From: Cedecea colo | GTDB taxonomy: Bacteria > Pseudomonadota > Gammaproteobacteria > Enterobacterales > Enterobacteriaceae | Length of the DNA: 64,000 bases | Direction: 5' to 3' | Assembly: GCF_011808225.1 (NCBI RefSeq) | Contig: NZ_SOYS01000001.1 | Location: 634,517 to 698,516 of the forward strand | In this document: one piece after another, positions 8,625 through 16,454 of the stretch | How the letters are laid out: each line of letters opens with the position of its first letter | How positions within the stretch are numbered: position 1 is the first letter of the stretch | The notes under the pieces: generated by a model | What the model saw: only the letters and a program-made list of their open reading frames with translations | Told to the model about the DNA's origin: nothing | Database searches by the model: none | Translations under genes and position numbers: made by a program

Positions 8625-9806
8625 TTATGCAAGGTTCTTACGATACTGAATAAAGCCGGGCTTATCCGCGAGCTTGTCGTAAAGCATTTGCGCGGTAGCG
8701 TTGGTCTCATGGGTATGCCAGTAAACCCGCGAAGCGCCCTTCGCTTCTGCATGCTGGTAAACACCTTCAATCAGCGCCCGGCCAACGCCTTGTCCTCGCG
8801 CTTGTGGCGTAGTGAACAGATCTTCCAGATAGCAACGATCGCCGGATGACCAGGTGCCACGGTGATAAATCATGTGCACAATGCCGAGCAATTTTTGCTG
8901 CTCGTCGAATGCGCCCAGCGCGTACATCGGTTCATCCTCCGACAGCATGCGCTGCCATGTCAGCAGGTTTAATGCGTCACTAAGCTGAGTATCGTAAAAC
9001 GTCAGATAACCCTGCCACAGCGCAAGCCATGCGGAATAATCGCTCTTAACCAGCGGGCGAACGCTAAGCATAATTTTACGACCGTTGTTATCGGCAGCCA
9101 GTTTTTCACGCAGGCTGGACAGGCTTTGCCTCTGTTTACCCTGCGGCTGGTTCTCGTCGCAAAGCCAGGCTTCGAAAGCGGCTTTCAGCAACGGCCATTC
9201 GCTGTCGATGACAGAAAACCAGGCGGTATCACGGGTCCGGCCTTTATAAACCGCGGCCTGACGAAAAATGCCTTCAAAGCGGAACCCAAGCCGCAAAGCG
9301 GCATGCCGCGACGGCCCGTTCAGGCTGTCGCATTTCCATTCATAGCGACGATAGCCCAGCTCATCAAAGGCATACTTCATCAGCAAATAGTGCGCCTCCG
9401 TTGCCTGTACGGTGCGTTTGAGTTCGGGCGCAAAAGCGACAAATCCCACTTCTGCCACGCCGTTCGCCGGGTCGATGCGCATCAGCGAAAGCGTGCCCGT
9501 CGCGCAATTTGTTTGCTGGTCGATTACCGCAAAGTGCAAAGGATCCGTACTTGCGGCAGCGCTAGCCACAAATTCAGCAAACTGTTGCTCGCGGGCGAAG
9601 GGTCCCACGCTCATATATGTCCAGTCGCGGCCGTCTTCTGCTTTGCTCCAGGCTTCCCATAGCGTTTTCGTGTGTGTCGGTGGCGCCAGCGGTTCAAGGC
9701 GACAATAACGTCCTGCGAGCACCACGCGCTGAGGATGCGGACGAGGCTGCCAGCCAGATAAAGCGGCGCCGGTCGGCTGCAGATATTCATTTGTTGTACC
9801 AGTCAA
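8625..9806 (-). CDS. fused double GNAT acetyltransferase
   Basis: Two acetyltransferase domains in one frame. Residues about 20-220 resemble RimJ/RimL-type enzymes (GRYCRLEPL, GVAEVGFVAF, WKCDSLNGPSRHAALRLGF). Residues about 250-393 form a second GNAT with motif A RGQGVGRALIEG and WHTHETNATAQMLYDKL. They are joined by a hydrophilic linker around SSLREKLAADNNGRK, where a methionine that would suit a separate start remains. The start TTG at 9806 follows GGAG; the frame also extends to an ATG at 9854. It is the last gene of the urea operon strand, 96 bp after urtE from this start. Substrates are unknown. Confidence 0.75.
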   Translation of the reverse strand: MTGTTNEYLQPTGAALSGWQPRPHPQRVVLAGRYCRLEPLAPPTHTKTLWEAWSKAEDGRDWTYMSVGPFAREQQFAEFVASAAASTDPLHFAVIDQQTNCATGTLSLMRIDPANGVAEVGFVAFAPELKRTVQATEAHYLLMKYAFDELGYRRYEWKCDSLNGPSRHAALRLGFRFEGIFRQAAVYKGRTRDTAWFSVIDSEWPLLKAAFEAWLCDENQPQGKQRQSLSSLREKLAADNNGRKIMLSVRPLVKSDYSAWLALWQGYLTFYDTQLSDALNLLTWQRMLSEDEPMYALGAFDEQQKLLGIVHMIYHRGTWSSGDRCYLEDLFTTPQARGQGVGRALIEGVYQHAEAKGASRVYWHTHETNATAQMLYDKLADKPGFIQYRKNLA

Positions 9807-9902
9807 AGCCGATCTCCGGGAGGGATAAAGAATAAGTGCCTTACTATAGGCCATTAATTGAGGCGGCTAAAAGTCCGGGGCACCGATATTTTTGCGCAGC
9901 CA

Positions 9903-10601
9903 TTAAATCGCCACCAGTCCCCGAACCCCATCCGATTCCATGTTTTCTCCGGCTCCCCGCTGAATAATCGATCCGCGTGACATTACCAGATAGCTGTCCG
10001 CCAGCTCAGCGGCAAAATCATAGAATTGTTCGACCAGCAAAATCGCCATGTCGCCTTTTGCGGCCAGCTGCTTAATAACCTGACCGATCTCTTTAATCAC
10101 CGAAGGCTGAATGCCTTCGGTGGGCTCGTCCAGAATTAAGAGCTGCGGCCTGCACGCCAGCGCGCGGCCAATTGCCAGCTGCTGCTGCTGCCCGCCAGAA
10201 AGGTCGCCGCCACGACGCTGCTTCATCTCTTTAAGTACCGGGAAAAGCTGATAAATCTCTTCCGGCACCTGTTTTGCGTCACGGCCTGCAAAACGCGCAA
10301 GCCCCATCAGTAGATTTTCTTCAACGGTGAGACGTGGAAAAATCTCTCTTCCTTGCGGCACATAGGCTATTCCGGCCCGCACGCGCTGGTGCGGTTTACG
10401 CGTGGTGATATTGTCCTGCTGCCAGCTTACGCTGCCGGACTTCGCCGGAATAAGCCCCATCAGGCATTTCAGCAGCGTGCTTTTCCCAACGCCGTTACGT
10501 CCCAGCAGGCAGGTAATCTCGCCAATCCTGGCTTCAAACGAGACGCCGCGCAGGATATGGCTGCCGCCGTAATATTGGTTTAGTTCGTGGACCTGTAGCA
10601 T
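9903..10601 (-). CDS. urtE: urea ABC transporter ATP-binding subunit UrtE
   Basis: A 232-residue LivF-type ATPase of the urea uptake system. It has Walker A GRNGVGKST, the signature LSGGQQQQLAIGRAL and Walker B LLILDEPTEG. ATG at 10601 gives the family start MLQVHELNQYYGGSHIL; the frame extends 32 codons upstream into a palindromic repeat and that extension is not considered coding. It pairs with UrtD to power the UrtB/UrtC channel, and is the last transporter gene of urtABCDE. Confidence 0.93.
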   Translation of the reverse strand: MLQVHELNQYYGGSHILRGVSFEARIGEITCLLGRNGVGKSTLLKCLMGLIPAKSGSVSWQQDNITTRKPHQRVRAGIAYVPQGREIFPRLTVEENLLMGLARFAGRDAKQVPEEIYQLFPVLKEMKQRRGGDLSGGQQQQLAIGRALACRPQLLILDEPTEGIQPSVIKEIGQVIKQLAAKGDMAILLVEQFYDFAAELADSYLVMSRGSIIQRGAGENMESDGVRGLVAI

Positions 10602-10616
10602 GTGGTTTTCTCCTTC

Positions 10617-10786
10617 GCTTGCGCTTGCCCTCTCCCCAAAGGAAAGAGAGAATTGAACCGTTTCTCTCGTCCCTGGGGTAAAAGGGAGCTGGACCATTTT
10701 TCCTCCTTTCCCAGAAGATGAGGAGAATACGGCCCGTTTTCCCCCCTCTGCCTTTCAGGGAGAGGGCCGGGGTGAGGGTAAAATTT
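10617..10786 (-). repeat. intergenic palindromic repeat, copy A (urtD-urtE gap)
   Basis: About 170 bp of CT/AG-rich sequence with several nested inverted repeats. It starts on the minus strand with CCCTCACCCCGGCCCTCTCC and contains CTTTGGGGAGAGGG near the other end. The same motifs recur at 14239-14368 and 59711-59850. It can form stable RNA hairpins between urtD and urtE. Confidence 0.65.
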
Positions 10787-11583
10787 TAACGTCCCAGATA
10801 GACTTCAATAACCTGCTCGTTAGCCTGCACTTCCCGCAGCGAACCTTCCGCCAGCACCTGGCCCTGATGCAGCACCGTAACGCGATCGGCGATGGTTTCC
10901 ACAAAACCCATATCGTGCTCCACCACCATCAGGGAGTGCTTGCCCGCAAGCGTGCGGAACAGTTCGGCGGTGTATTCGGTTTCCGCATCGGTCATGCCTG
11001 CCGCTGGTTCATCCAGCAGCAGTAAATGCGGCTCCTGCACCAGCAACATACCTATTTCCAGAAACTGTTTTTGCCCGTGCGACAACAGTCCAGCCTGCCG
11101 ATGGCGTTCCGCGCCAAGGCGCAATGTGATAAGCATTTCATCGATGCGGTCGCGTTGCTCAGCATTAAGTTTGGCCCGCAGGCTCGCCCATACCGATTTA
11201 TCCGCCTTTTGTGCAATTTCAAGATTTTCAAACACCGTCAGCGCCTCAAAAACGGTAGGCTTCTGGAATTTTCGCCCTATGCCCTTACGGGCGATATCGG
11301 CTGGCGCCAGGCGCAGCAAATCCGTGGACTGATCGTAAAACGCCCTGCCGGTTTGCGGTGTGGTTTTTCCTGTAATTACGTCCATCAGCGTGGTTTTACC
11401 CGCGCCGTTCGGGCCAATCACGCAGCGCAACTCCCCCACGCCGATATTGAGTGAAAGATCCGTCAGCGCTTTAAAGCCATCGAAACTGACGTTGATATTT
11501 TCAAGCATCAATACCGGATCGGTCCGGTCGCGATATTTATCGGTCAGGTGTTGACGGGTAAACAGCGGTTCGCCAGGTTGCAT
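10786..11583 (-). CDS. urtD: urea ABC transporter ATP-binding subunit UrtD
   Basis: A 265-residue LivG-type ATPase. Walker A is GPNGAGKTT, the signature SHGQKQFLEIGM and Walker B LLLLDEPAAGM. The ATG at 11583 overlaps the urtC stop codon (TAATG), so translation is probably coupled; longer upstream in-frame sequence lies inside urtC and is not coding. It acts with UrtE on the cytosolic face of the UrtBC channel. Confidence 0.93.
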   Translation of the reverse strand: MQPGEPLFTRQHLTDKYRDRTDPVLMLENINVSFDGFKALTDLSLNIGVGELRCVIGPNGAGKTTLMDVITGKTTPQTGRAFYDQSTDLLRLAPADIARKGIGRKFQKPTVFEALTVFENLEIAQKADKSVWASLRAKLNAEQRDRIDEMLITLRLGAERHRQAGLLSHGQKQFLEIGMLLVQEPHLLLLDEPAAGMTDAETEYTAELFRTLAGKHSLMVVEHDMGFVETIADRVTVLHQGQVLAEGSLREVQANEQVIEVYLGR

Positions 11584-12656
11584 TATTTCTCTCCTTTGCG
11601 CAGCAGGCCAATCACGCCGCGCGGCAGGAACAGCGTCACGATAATAAAAATCAGACCAAGGAAAAGCTGCCAGTATTCCGGTACGGCCATGGTGAAATAG
11701 CTTTTTGCACCGTTCACAAGACCGGCGCCGAGGATTGGGCCGATCAACGTGCCGCGTCCGCCAAGCGCGACCCAAATGGCGGCTTCAATAGAGTTGGTCG
11801 GCGACATTTCACCTGGATTAATAATCCCTACCTGCGGGACATAAAGCGCGCCCGCCAGCCCGCAAAGCACGGCAGATAATGTCCAGACTAGCAATTTGAA
11901 ACCACGCGGATCGTAGCCGCAGAACACGAGACGGTTTTCAGCATCGCGCACGGCGGTTAGCACGCGGCCAAACTTACTGCGCGCAAGTGCAAAACCAACG
12001 GCAAGGCTGGCTAGCAGGAGTAAAACGGTGGCGATAAATAGCCCGATACGCGTACTCGTTGCCGTGATGGATACGCCCAGAACGGTGGTAAATCCGGTAA
12101 AGCCGTTATTGCCGCCAAAGCCGGTTTCGTTACGGAAAAACAGCAGCATGCCGGCGTAGGTCAATGCCTGGGTCATAATCGAGAAATAGACGCCTTTGAT
12201 CTTTGAGCGGAAGGCAAAAAAACCAAACACCAGCGCCAGCAGCCCCGGCACCAGCACAACCAGCGCCATTGCCCAGGCAAAATGCTGCGTGCCCCACCAG
12301 AACCAGGGTAATTCGCTCCAGGAAAGGAAAGACATAAATTCCGGTAGCCCGTCCCCTGCGGCCTGACGCATCAGATACATGCCCATCGCGTAACCGCCCA
12401 GGGCAAAGAAAATGCCGTGTCCGAGGGAGAGCAGCCCCGCATACCCCCACACCAAATCCAGCGCCACGGCGACGGTCGCGTAGCAAAGTATTTTGCCGAC
12501 CAGCGTCAGCGTGTAGGTGGACAAAGCCCAGGGATGACCGGCTGGCAGCAGCGTCAAAAACGGTAGCGTCAGCATCACAACAAGCAATAAAGTACCCAGC
12601 GCCGCGCTCAAACGTGGCGCTTTGCGGGTAAGGGTTAACGTCAGCGGCTGGCTCAT
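11583..12656 (-). CDS. urtC: urea ABC transporter permease UrtC
   Basis: A 357-residue LivM-type membrane permease with about ten hydrophobic segments and the conserved region YAGLLSLGHGIFFALGGYAMG; the cytosolic loop RSKFGRVLTAVRDAENRL is the contact site for the ATPases. It overlaps urtB by TGATG and urtD by TAATG, marking a tightly coupled urtBCD block. Confidence 0.93.
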   Translation of the reverse strand: MSQPLTLTLTRKAPRLSAALGTLLLVVMLTLPFLTLLPAGHPWALSTYTLTLVGKILCYATVAVALDLVWGYAGLLSLGHGIFFALGGYAMGMYLMRQAAGDGLPEFMSFLSWSELPWFWWGTQHFAWAMALVVLVPGLLALVFGFFAFRSKIKGVYFSIMTQALTYAGMLLFFRNETGFGGNNGFTGFTTVLGVSITATSTRIGLFIATVLLLLASLAVGFALARSKFGRVLTAVRDAENRLVFCGYDPRGFKLLVWTLSAVLCGLAGALYVPQVGIINPGEMSPTNSIEAAIWVALGGRGTLIGPILGAGLVNGAKSYFTMAVPEYWQLFLGLIFIIVTLFLPRGVIGLLRKGEK

Positions 12657-14221
12657 CAGTCAACGATCCTCCCTTTCAGCGCAAACAGGCCCTGCGGACG
12701 CTTCTGAATAAACAGAATAATCGTCACAAGGATTAAGATTTTGCCCAGCACCGCGCCGATTTGCGGCTCCAGTATTTTGTTGAAGATGCCCAGCCCAAAC
12801 GCGGCGGCCACGCTGCCGGCAAGCTGGCCCACACCGCCAAGAACCACCACCAGGAACGAATCGATGATGTAGCCCTGACCAAGCTCCGGGCCAACGTTCC
12901 CGAGCTGCGAGAGCGCCACGCCGCCCAGGCCAGCAATGCCGGAGCCGAGGCCAAACGCCAGCATATCCACGCGCCCGGTTGGCACGCCGCAGCAGGCCGC
13001 CATCGCACGGTTTTGCGTAACGGCCCGCACGTTCATGCCCAGACGCGTTTTGTTCAGCAGCAGCCAGGTAAACAGCAGCACCAGCATCACAAAACCCAGC
13101 ACTACCAGCCGGTTCCACGGCAGGATAAGATTCGGCAGTACCTGCACGCCGCCGGAAAGCCACGCGGGGTTAGCTACTTCCATGTTTTGTGCGCCAAACA
13201 CCATACGCACAATCTGGATAAGCATCAGGCTAATGCCCCAGGTTGCCAGCAGCGTTTCCAGCGGTCGGCCATAAAGATGGCGAATAACCGTGCGTTCAAG
13301 CGCCATGCCGATACCCGCGGTGACAGCAAAGGCTACCGGCAGGGCAACAAGCGGATAAAAGGTTAACCAGGCCGGGGCATATTGTTGAAAAGCGGTCTGC
13401 ACCAGCCACGCGGAGTAAGCACCGAGCATTAGCATTTCGCCGTGCGCCATATTGATAACGCCCAGCAAACCATAGGTGATCGCCAGGCCAAGCGCGGCGA
13501 GTAACAGAATCGATCCTAAAGAAAGCCCCATAAACGCCTGGCCGAGGATGTCGCCCAGCATCAGCCGGTGGCGGATTTTTTGCAGTCCTTCGCCTGCCGC
13601 CTCGCGTACCTGCACGTCAGGTTCGTTTTGCGCATCTGCCAGCGGTTTCAGCAGCGCCTGGGTATCCGGATCGGCGGAATGCCCAAGAAGTTCGACGGCG
13701 CTAAGACGCACTTTCCTGTCCGGGCTTGCAAGCTGGAGACGAGCCAGAGCGTCCTTAAGAACCGTGCGCACTTTATCGTCCTGTTCAGATTTAATCCTCT
13801 GAGAAATAACAGGAAGCATCTGAGGTGCGGCGTCATGCTGTAAGGCTTTTGCTGCCAGTAAGCGAATTGTGACGTTGTCACTTAAAAGGCGATGGCTTGC
13901 CAGCGCGCTACCCGTCAGAATACGCAGACGGTTAGTGAGGCGAAGTTTTTTTACCTCACCGACCGGCTCTCTGGCTTCGCCAAGCGGAGTAAGCTTTGTC
14001 TCTGTTTGCGCGAACGCGTGATGTTGCTCATCGGTGACCAGGTTTTCCTGAGTAAGCGCGTTGAGCAACGGGAGGCGGGCCACGTCAGGTGCTGCCGCCC
14101 AGCTTTGCAGCAGCTTCGCCTGCTCCACTCGGTTCGCCGCCGCAAAAACTTCGGCCTCTCCGGCGCGAGCGAAACACGGCAGTAGCCAGGCTACGATCAG
14201 CAGCCATTTTATGAGCTTCAT
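12656..14221 (-). CDS. urtB: urea ABC transporter permease UrtB
   Basis: A 521-residue long-form UrtB. A signal-like segment (LIKWLLIVAWLLPCFARA) is followed by about 200 residues of helical HEAT-like repeats, then a LivH-type permease domain from about residue 225 (LGLAITYGLLGVINMAHGEM, typical). The N-terminal extension is usual for proteobacterial UrtB and probably lies on the periplasmic side; its job is unknown. ATG at 14221 is chosen because the upstream in-frame sequence comes from a palindromic repeat. Confidence 0.92.
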   Translation of the reverse strand: MKLIKWLLIVAWLLPCFARAGEAEVFAAANRVEQAKLLQSWAAAPDVARLPLLNALTQENLVTDEQHHAFAQTETKLTPLGEAREPVGEVKKLRLTNRLRILTGSALASHRLLSDNVTIRLLAAKALQHDAAPQMLPVISQRIKSEQDDKVRTVLKDALARLQLASPDRKVRLSAVELLGHSADPDTQALLKPLADAQNEPDVQVREAAGEGLQKIRHRLMLGDILGQAFMGLSLGSILLLAALGLAITYGLLGVINMAHGEMLMLGAYSAWLVQTAFQQYAPAWLTFYPLVALPVAFAVTAGIGMALERTVIRHLYGRPLETLLATWGISLMLIQIVRMVFGAQNMEVANPAWLSGGVQVLPNLILPWNRLVVLGFVMLVLLFTWLLLNKTRLGMNVRAVTQNRAMAACCGVPTGRVDMLAFGLGSGIAGLGGVALSQLGNVGPELGQGYIIDSFLVVVLGGVGQLAGSVAAAFGLGIFNKILEPQIGAVLGKILILVTIILFIQKRPQGLFALKGRIVD

Positions 14222-14238
14222 GGACGTCTCCTTAAAGT

Positions 14239-14368
14239 TGGTTTCCCCTTCCCCTGACGCTCTCCCCAAAGGAGAGAAGGAAAGATCGGGCACCAGTTTC
14301 CCCCACCGGGGAGAGAAATTTAGATACCGTTTCCCCTTCTTCCTTCCAGGGAGAGGGCCGGGGTGAAA
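14239..14368 (-). repeat. intergenic palindromic repeat, copy B (urtA-urtB gap)
   Basis: About 130 bp that shares CACCCCGGCCCTCTCCCTGG and CTTTGGGGAGAG with copy A, in the same orientation relative to the operon. It fills nearly the whole urtA-urtB gap and ends just before the urtB ribosome-binding region. As an RNA hairpin it could stabilise the abundant urtA message or limit downstream expression. Confidence 0.65.
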
Positions 14369-14376
14369 ATATGAAA

Positions 14377-15648
14377 CTAGTTGCTGGCCGTCTTCACCGG
14401 CTCGGCAGATTTCTTATCGTTCCCGGCAATAAACGGGCTCCACGGCTGGGCACGAACCGGACCTTCGGTCTGCCACACCACGTTGAACTGGCCGTTGCCC
14501 TCGATCTCGCCAATCATTACCGGCTTGTGCAGATGGTGGTTGGTGGCATCCATGGTCAGCGTGAAGCCAGAAGGTGCTTTAAAGGTTTGTCCTGCCATGG
14601 CCGCCCGTACTTTATCCACGTCGGTGGTGCCCGCTTTTTCAACGGCCTGCGCCCACATATGGATACCAACGTAGGTGGCCTCCATCGGATCGTTAGTCAC
14701 CACCGTGTCGGCGTTCGGCAGCTTGTGCGCTTTGGCGTAAGCCTTCCATTCCGCAACGAACTGCTTGTTGGTTGGGTTATCCACGGACTCGAAGTAGTTC
14801 CAGGCAGCCAGATTGCCAACCAGCGGTTTGGTGTCGATGCCGCGCAGCTCTTCTTCACCTACGGAGAACGCCACCACCGGCACATCAGTTGCCTTCAGGC
14901 CCTGGTTTGCCAGCTCTTTATAGAACGGCACGTTGGAATCGCCGTTGATGGTGGAGATCACCGCGGTTTTACCACCGGCGGAGAATTTCTTGATGTTGGA
15001 AACGATGGTCTGGTAATCGCTGTAGCCAAACGGGGTATAGACCTCCTGAATATCTTTATCCTGTACGCCTTTGGAATGCAGGAAAGCGCGCAGGATCTTG
15101 TTCGTGGTGCGCGGATAAACGTAGTCGGTCCCCAGCAGGAAATAGCGTTTCGCCGCCCCGCCATCCTCGCTCATCAGGTATTCCACCGCAGGGATCGCCT
15201 GCTGGTTTGGCGCAGCGCCGGTGTAAAATACGTTTGGCGACATCTCTTCGCCTTCATACTGCACCGGATAGAACAGCAGTCCGTTCAGCTCTTCAAACAC
15301 CGGCAGCACGGATTTACGCGATACGGATGTCCAGCAGCCAAACACCACCGCCGCCTTATCCTGGCTCAGTAGCTGACGCGCTTTCTCAGCAAAAAGCGGC
15401 CAGTTTGACGCCGGATCGACAACGACCGGTTCGAGCTGTTTCCCCAGCACGCCGCCTTTGGCGTTGATATCGGCAATGGTCATCAGCGCCACGTCTTTAA
15501 GCGGCGTTTCAGAAATAGCCATCGTGCCGGAGAGCGAATGCATAATGCCCACTTTGATGGTATCGGCAGCCTGCGCGCTAAAAGCCAACCCCATGCTGAT
15601 AACCGACGCGGAAAGCGCAAAAGCTTTAATAAAGGTGCGACGTTGCAT
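14377..15648 (-). CDS. urtA: urea ABC transporter substrate-binding protein UrtA
   Basis: A 423-residue periplasmic binding protein of the amide/urea branch of the Leu/Ile/Val-binding family. The N-terminus QRRTFIKAFALSASV has a twin-arginine motif (RRTFIK), so export by the Tat route is likely, with cleavage near AQA-AD. ATG at 15648 follows AGGAGTAAC. It captures urea for UrtBC; gntR ends 19 bp upstream on the same strand. Confidence 0.93.
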   Translation of the reverse strand: MQRRTFIKAFALSASVISMGLAFSAQAADTIKVGIMHSLSGTMAISETPLKDVALMTIADINAKGGVLGKQLEPVVVDPASNWPLFAEKARQLLSQDKAAVVFGCWTSVSRKSVLPVFEELNGLLFYPVQYEGEEMSPNVFYTGAAPNQQAIPAVEYLMSEDGGAAKRYFLLGTDYVYPRTTNKILRAFLHSKGVQDKDIQEVYTPFGYSDYQTIVSNIKKFSAGGKTAVISTINGDSNVPFYKELANQGLKATDVPVVAFSVGEEELRGIDTKPLVGNLAAWNYFESVDNPTNKQFVAEWKAYAKAHKLPNADTVVTNDPMEATYVGIHMWAQAVEKAGTTDVDKVRAAMAGQTFKAPSGFTLTMDATNHHLHKPVMIGEIEGNGQFNVVWQTEGPVRAQPWSPFIAGNDKKSAEPVKTASN

Positions 15649-15667
15649 AATTGTTACTCCTGAAAAG

Positions 15668-16354
15668 TTAAAGACGCTGTGTGTTTCGTGCAAGGTGGAG
15701 CATATGAAGCGTTATCAAACGAACCTCTTTCTGACTTACGGCTATATGGTCATGTAGACGGGATTGCGCCTCCTGAAGCTGTCGGTTCAAAATGGCGAGC
15801 AGGATCTGCCCATGCTCGTGATAGGTGGCGCTCACGCGTGGCCGCTGGGTAAAATCCAGCCGCCGCACAATACGTATTTTTTCGGTGATATCCCGGTGCA
15901 CCCGCGCCATTTCCGGGTTTCCTGCCGCCTCAACCAGCGTTGTATGAAACGCCTCGTCATGGTTCGCCACGTCCGTACCGTCCGGGAGCTGCGGCGAATC
16001 AATCCACAACTGTTTCAGCATCTGTAACGGCAACGGCCATACTTCCTGCGGCAGCGCGCACAGCCGTTTCACCGCCTCCAGCTCAAGCACAATGCGTAAA
16101 TCGTAAAGCGATTCGAGATAGTCAAAATCCACCGCTTTAATCTGCCAGCCGCTGCGGGGCTGCACCTCGACATAACCTTCCTGTTCCAGCGCGTACAGCG
16201 CCTGGCGAACCGGCGTGCGGCTGGCGGCCATACGTACCGCAACGTCGTTTTCGCTGAAGCGGTCGCCGGGTAATAGCTGGAAATCGAAGATTTCCTGTTT
16301 CAGAAGCCGGTATACACGCTCGGCTATGCCTTCTGGCTTTTTAGTAGTTTTCAT
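15668..16354 (-). CDS. GntR/FadR-family regulator within the urea operon
   Basis: A 228-residue regulator with an N-terminal winged helix (FSENDVAVRMAASRTPVRQAL) and a C-terminal FCD ligand domain (LRIVLELEAV, NHDEAFHTTLV, YHEHGQILLAI with the metal-coordinating histidines). It lies between urea carboxylase and urtA on the same strand. The simplest reading is a local repressor or sensor that binds the palindrome at 21894-21911. The ligand is unknown; urea, allophanate or a related compound is a guess. Confidence 0.85.
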   Translation of the reverse strand: MKTTKKPEGIAERVYRLLKQEIFDFQLLPGDRFSENDVAVRMAASRTPVRQALYALEQEGYVEVQPRSGWQIKAVDFDYLESLYDLRIVLELEAVKRLCALPQEVWPLPLQMLKQLWIDSPQLPDGTDVANHDEAFHTTLVEAAGNPEMARVHRDITEKIRIVRRLDFTQRPRVSATYHEHGQILLAILNRQLQEAQSRLHDHIAVSQKEVRLITLHMLHLARNTQRL

Positions 16355-16454
16355 TTTTTCCCGCGCGGACGGCGCCGCGCTTATTCGCCCTACAGAACGC
16401 TGAATTTACATACAGGGTGGATAAGCCAGGCGCGATCCGCCTTCAGGCCAATAT

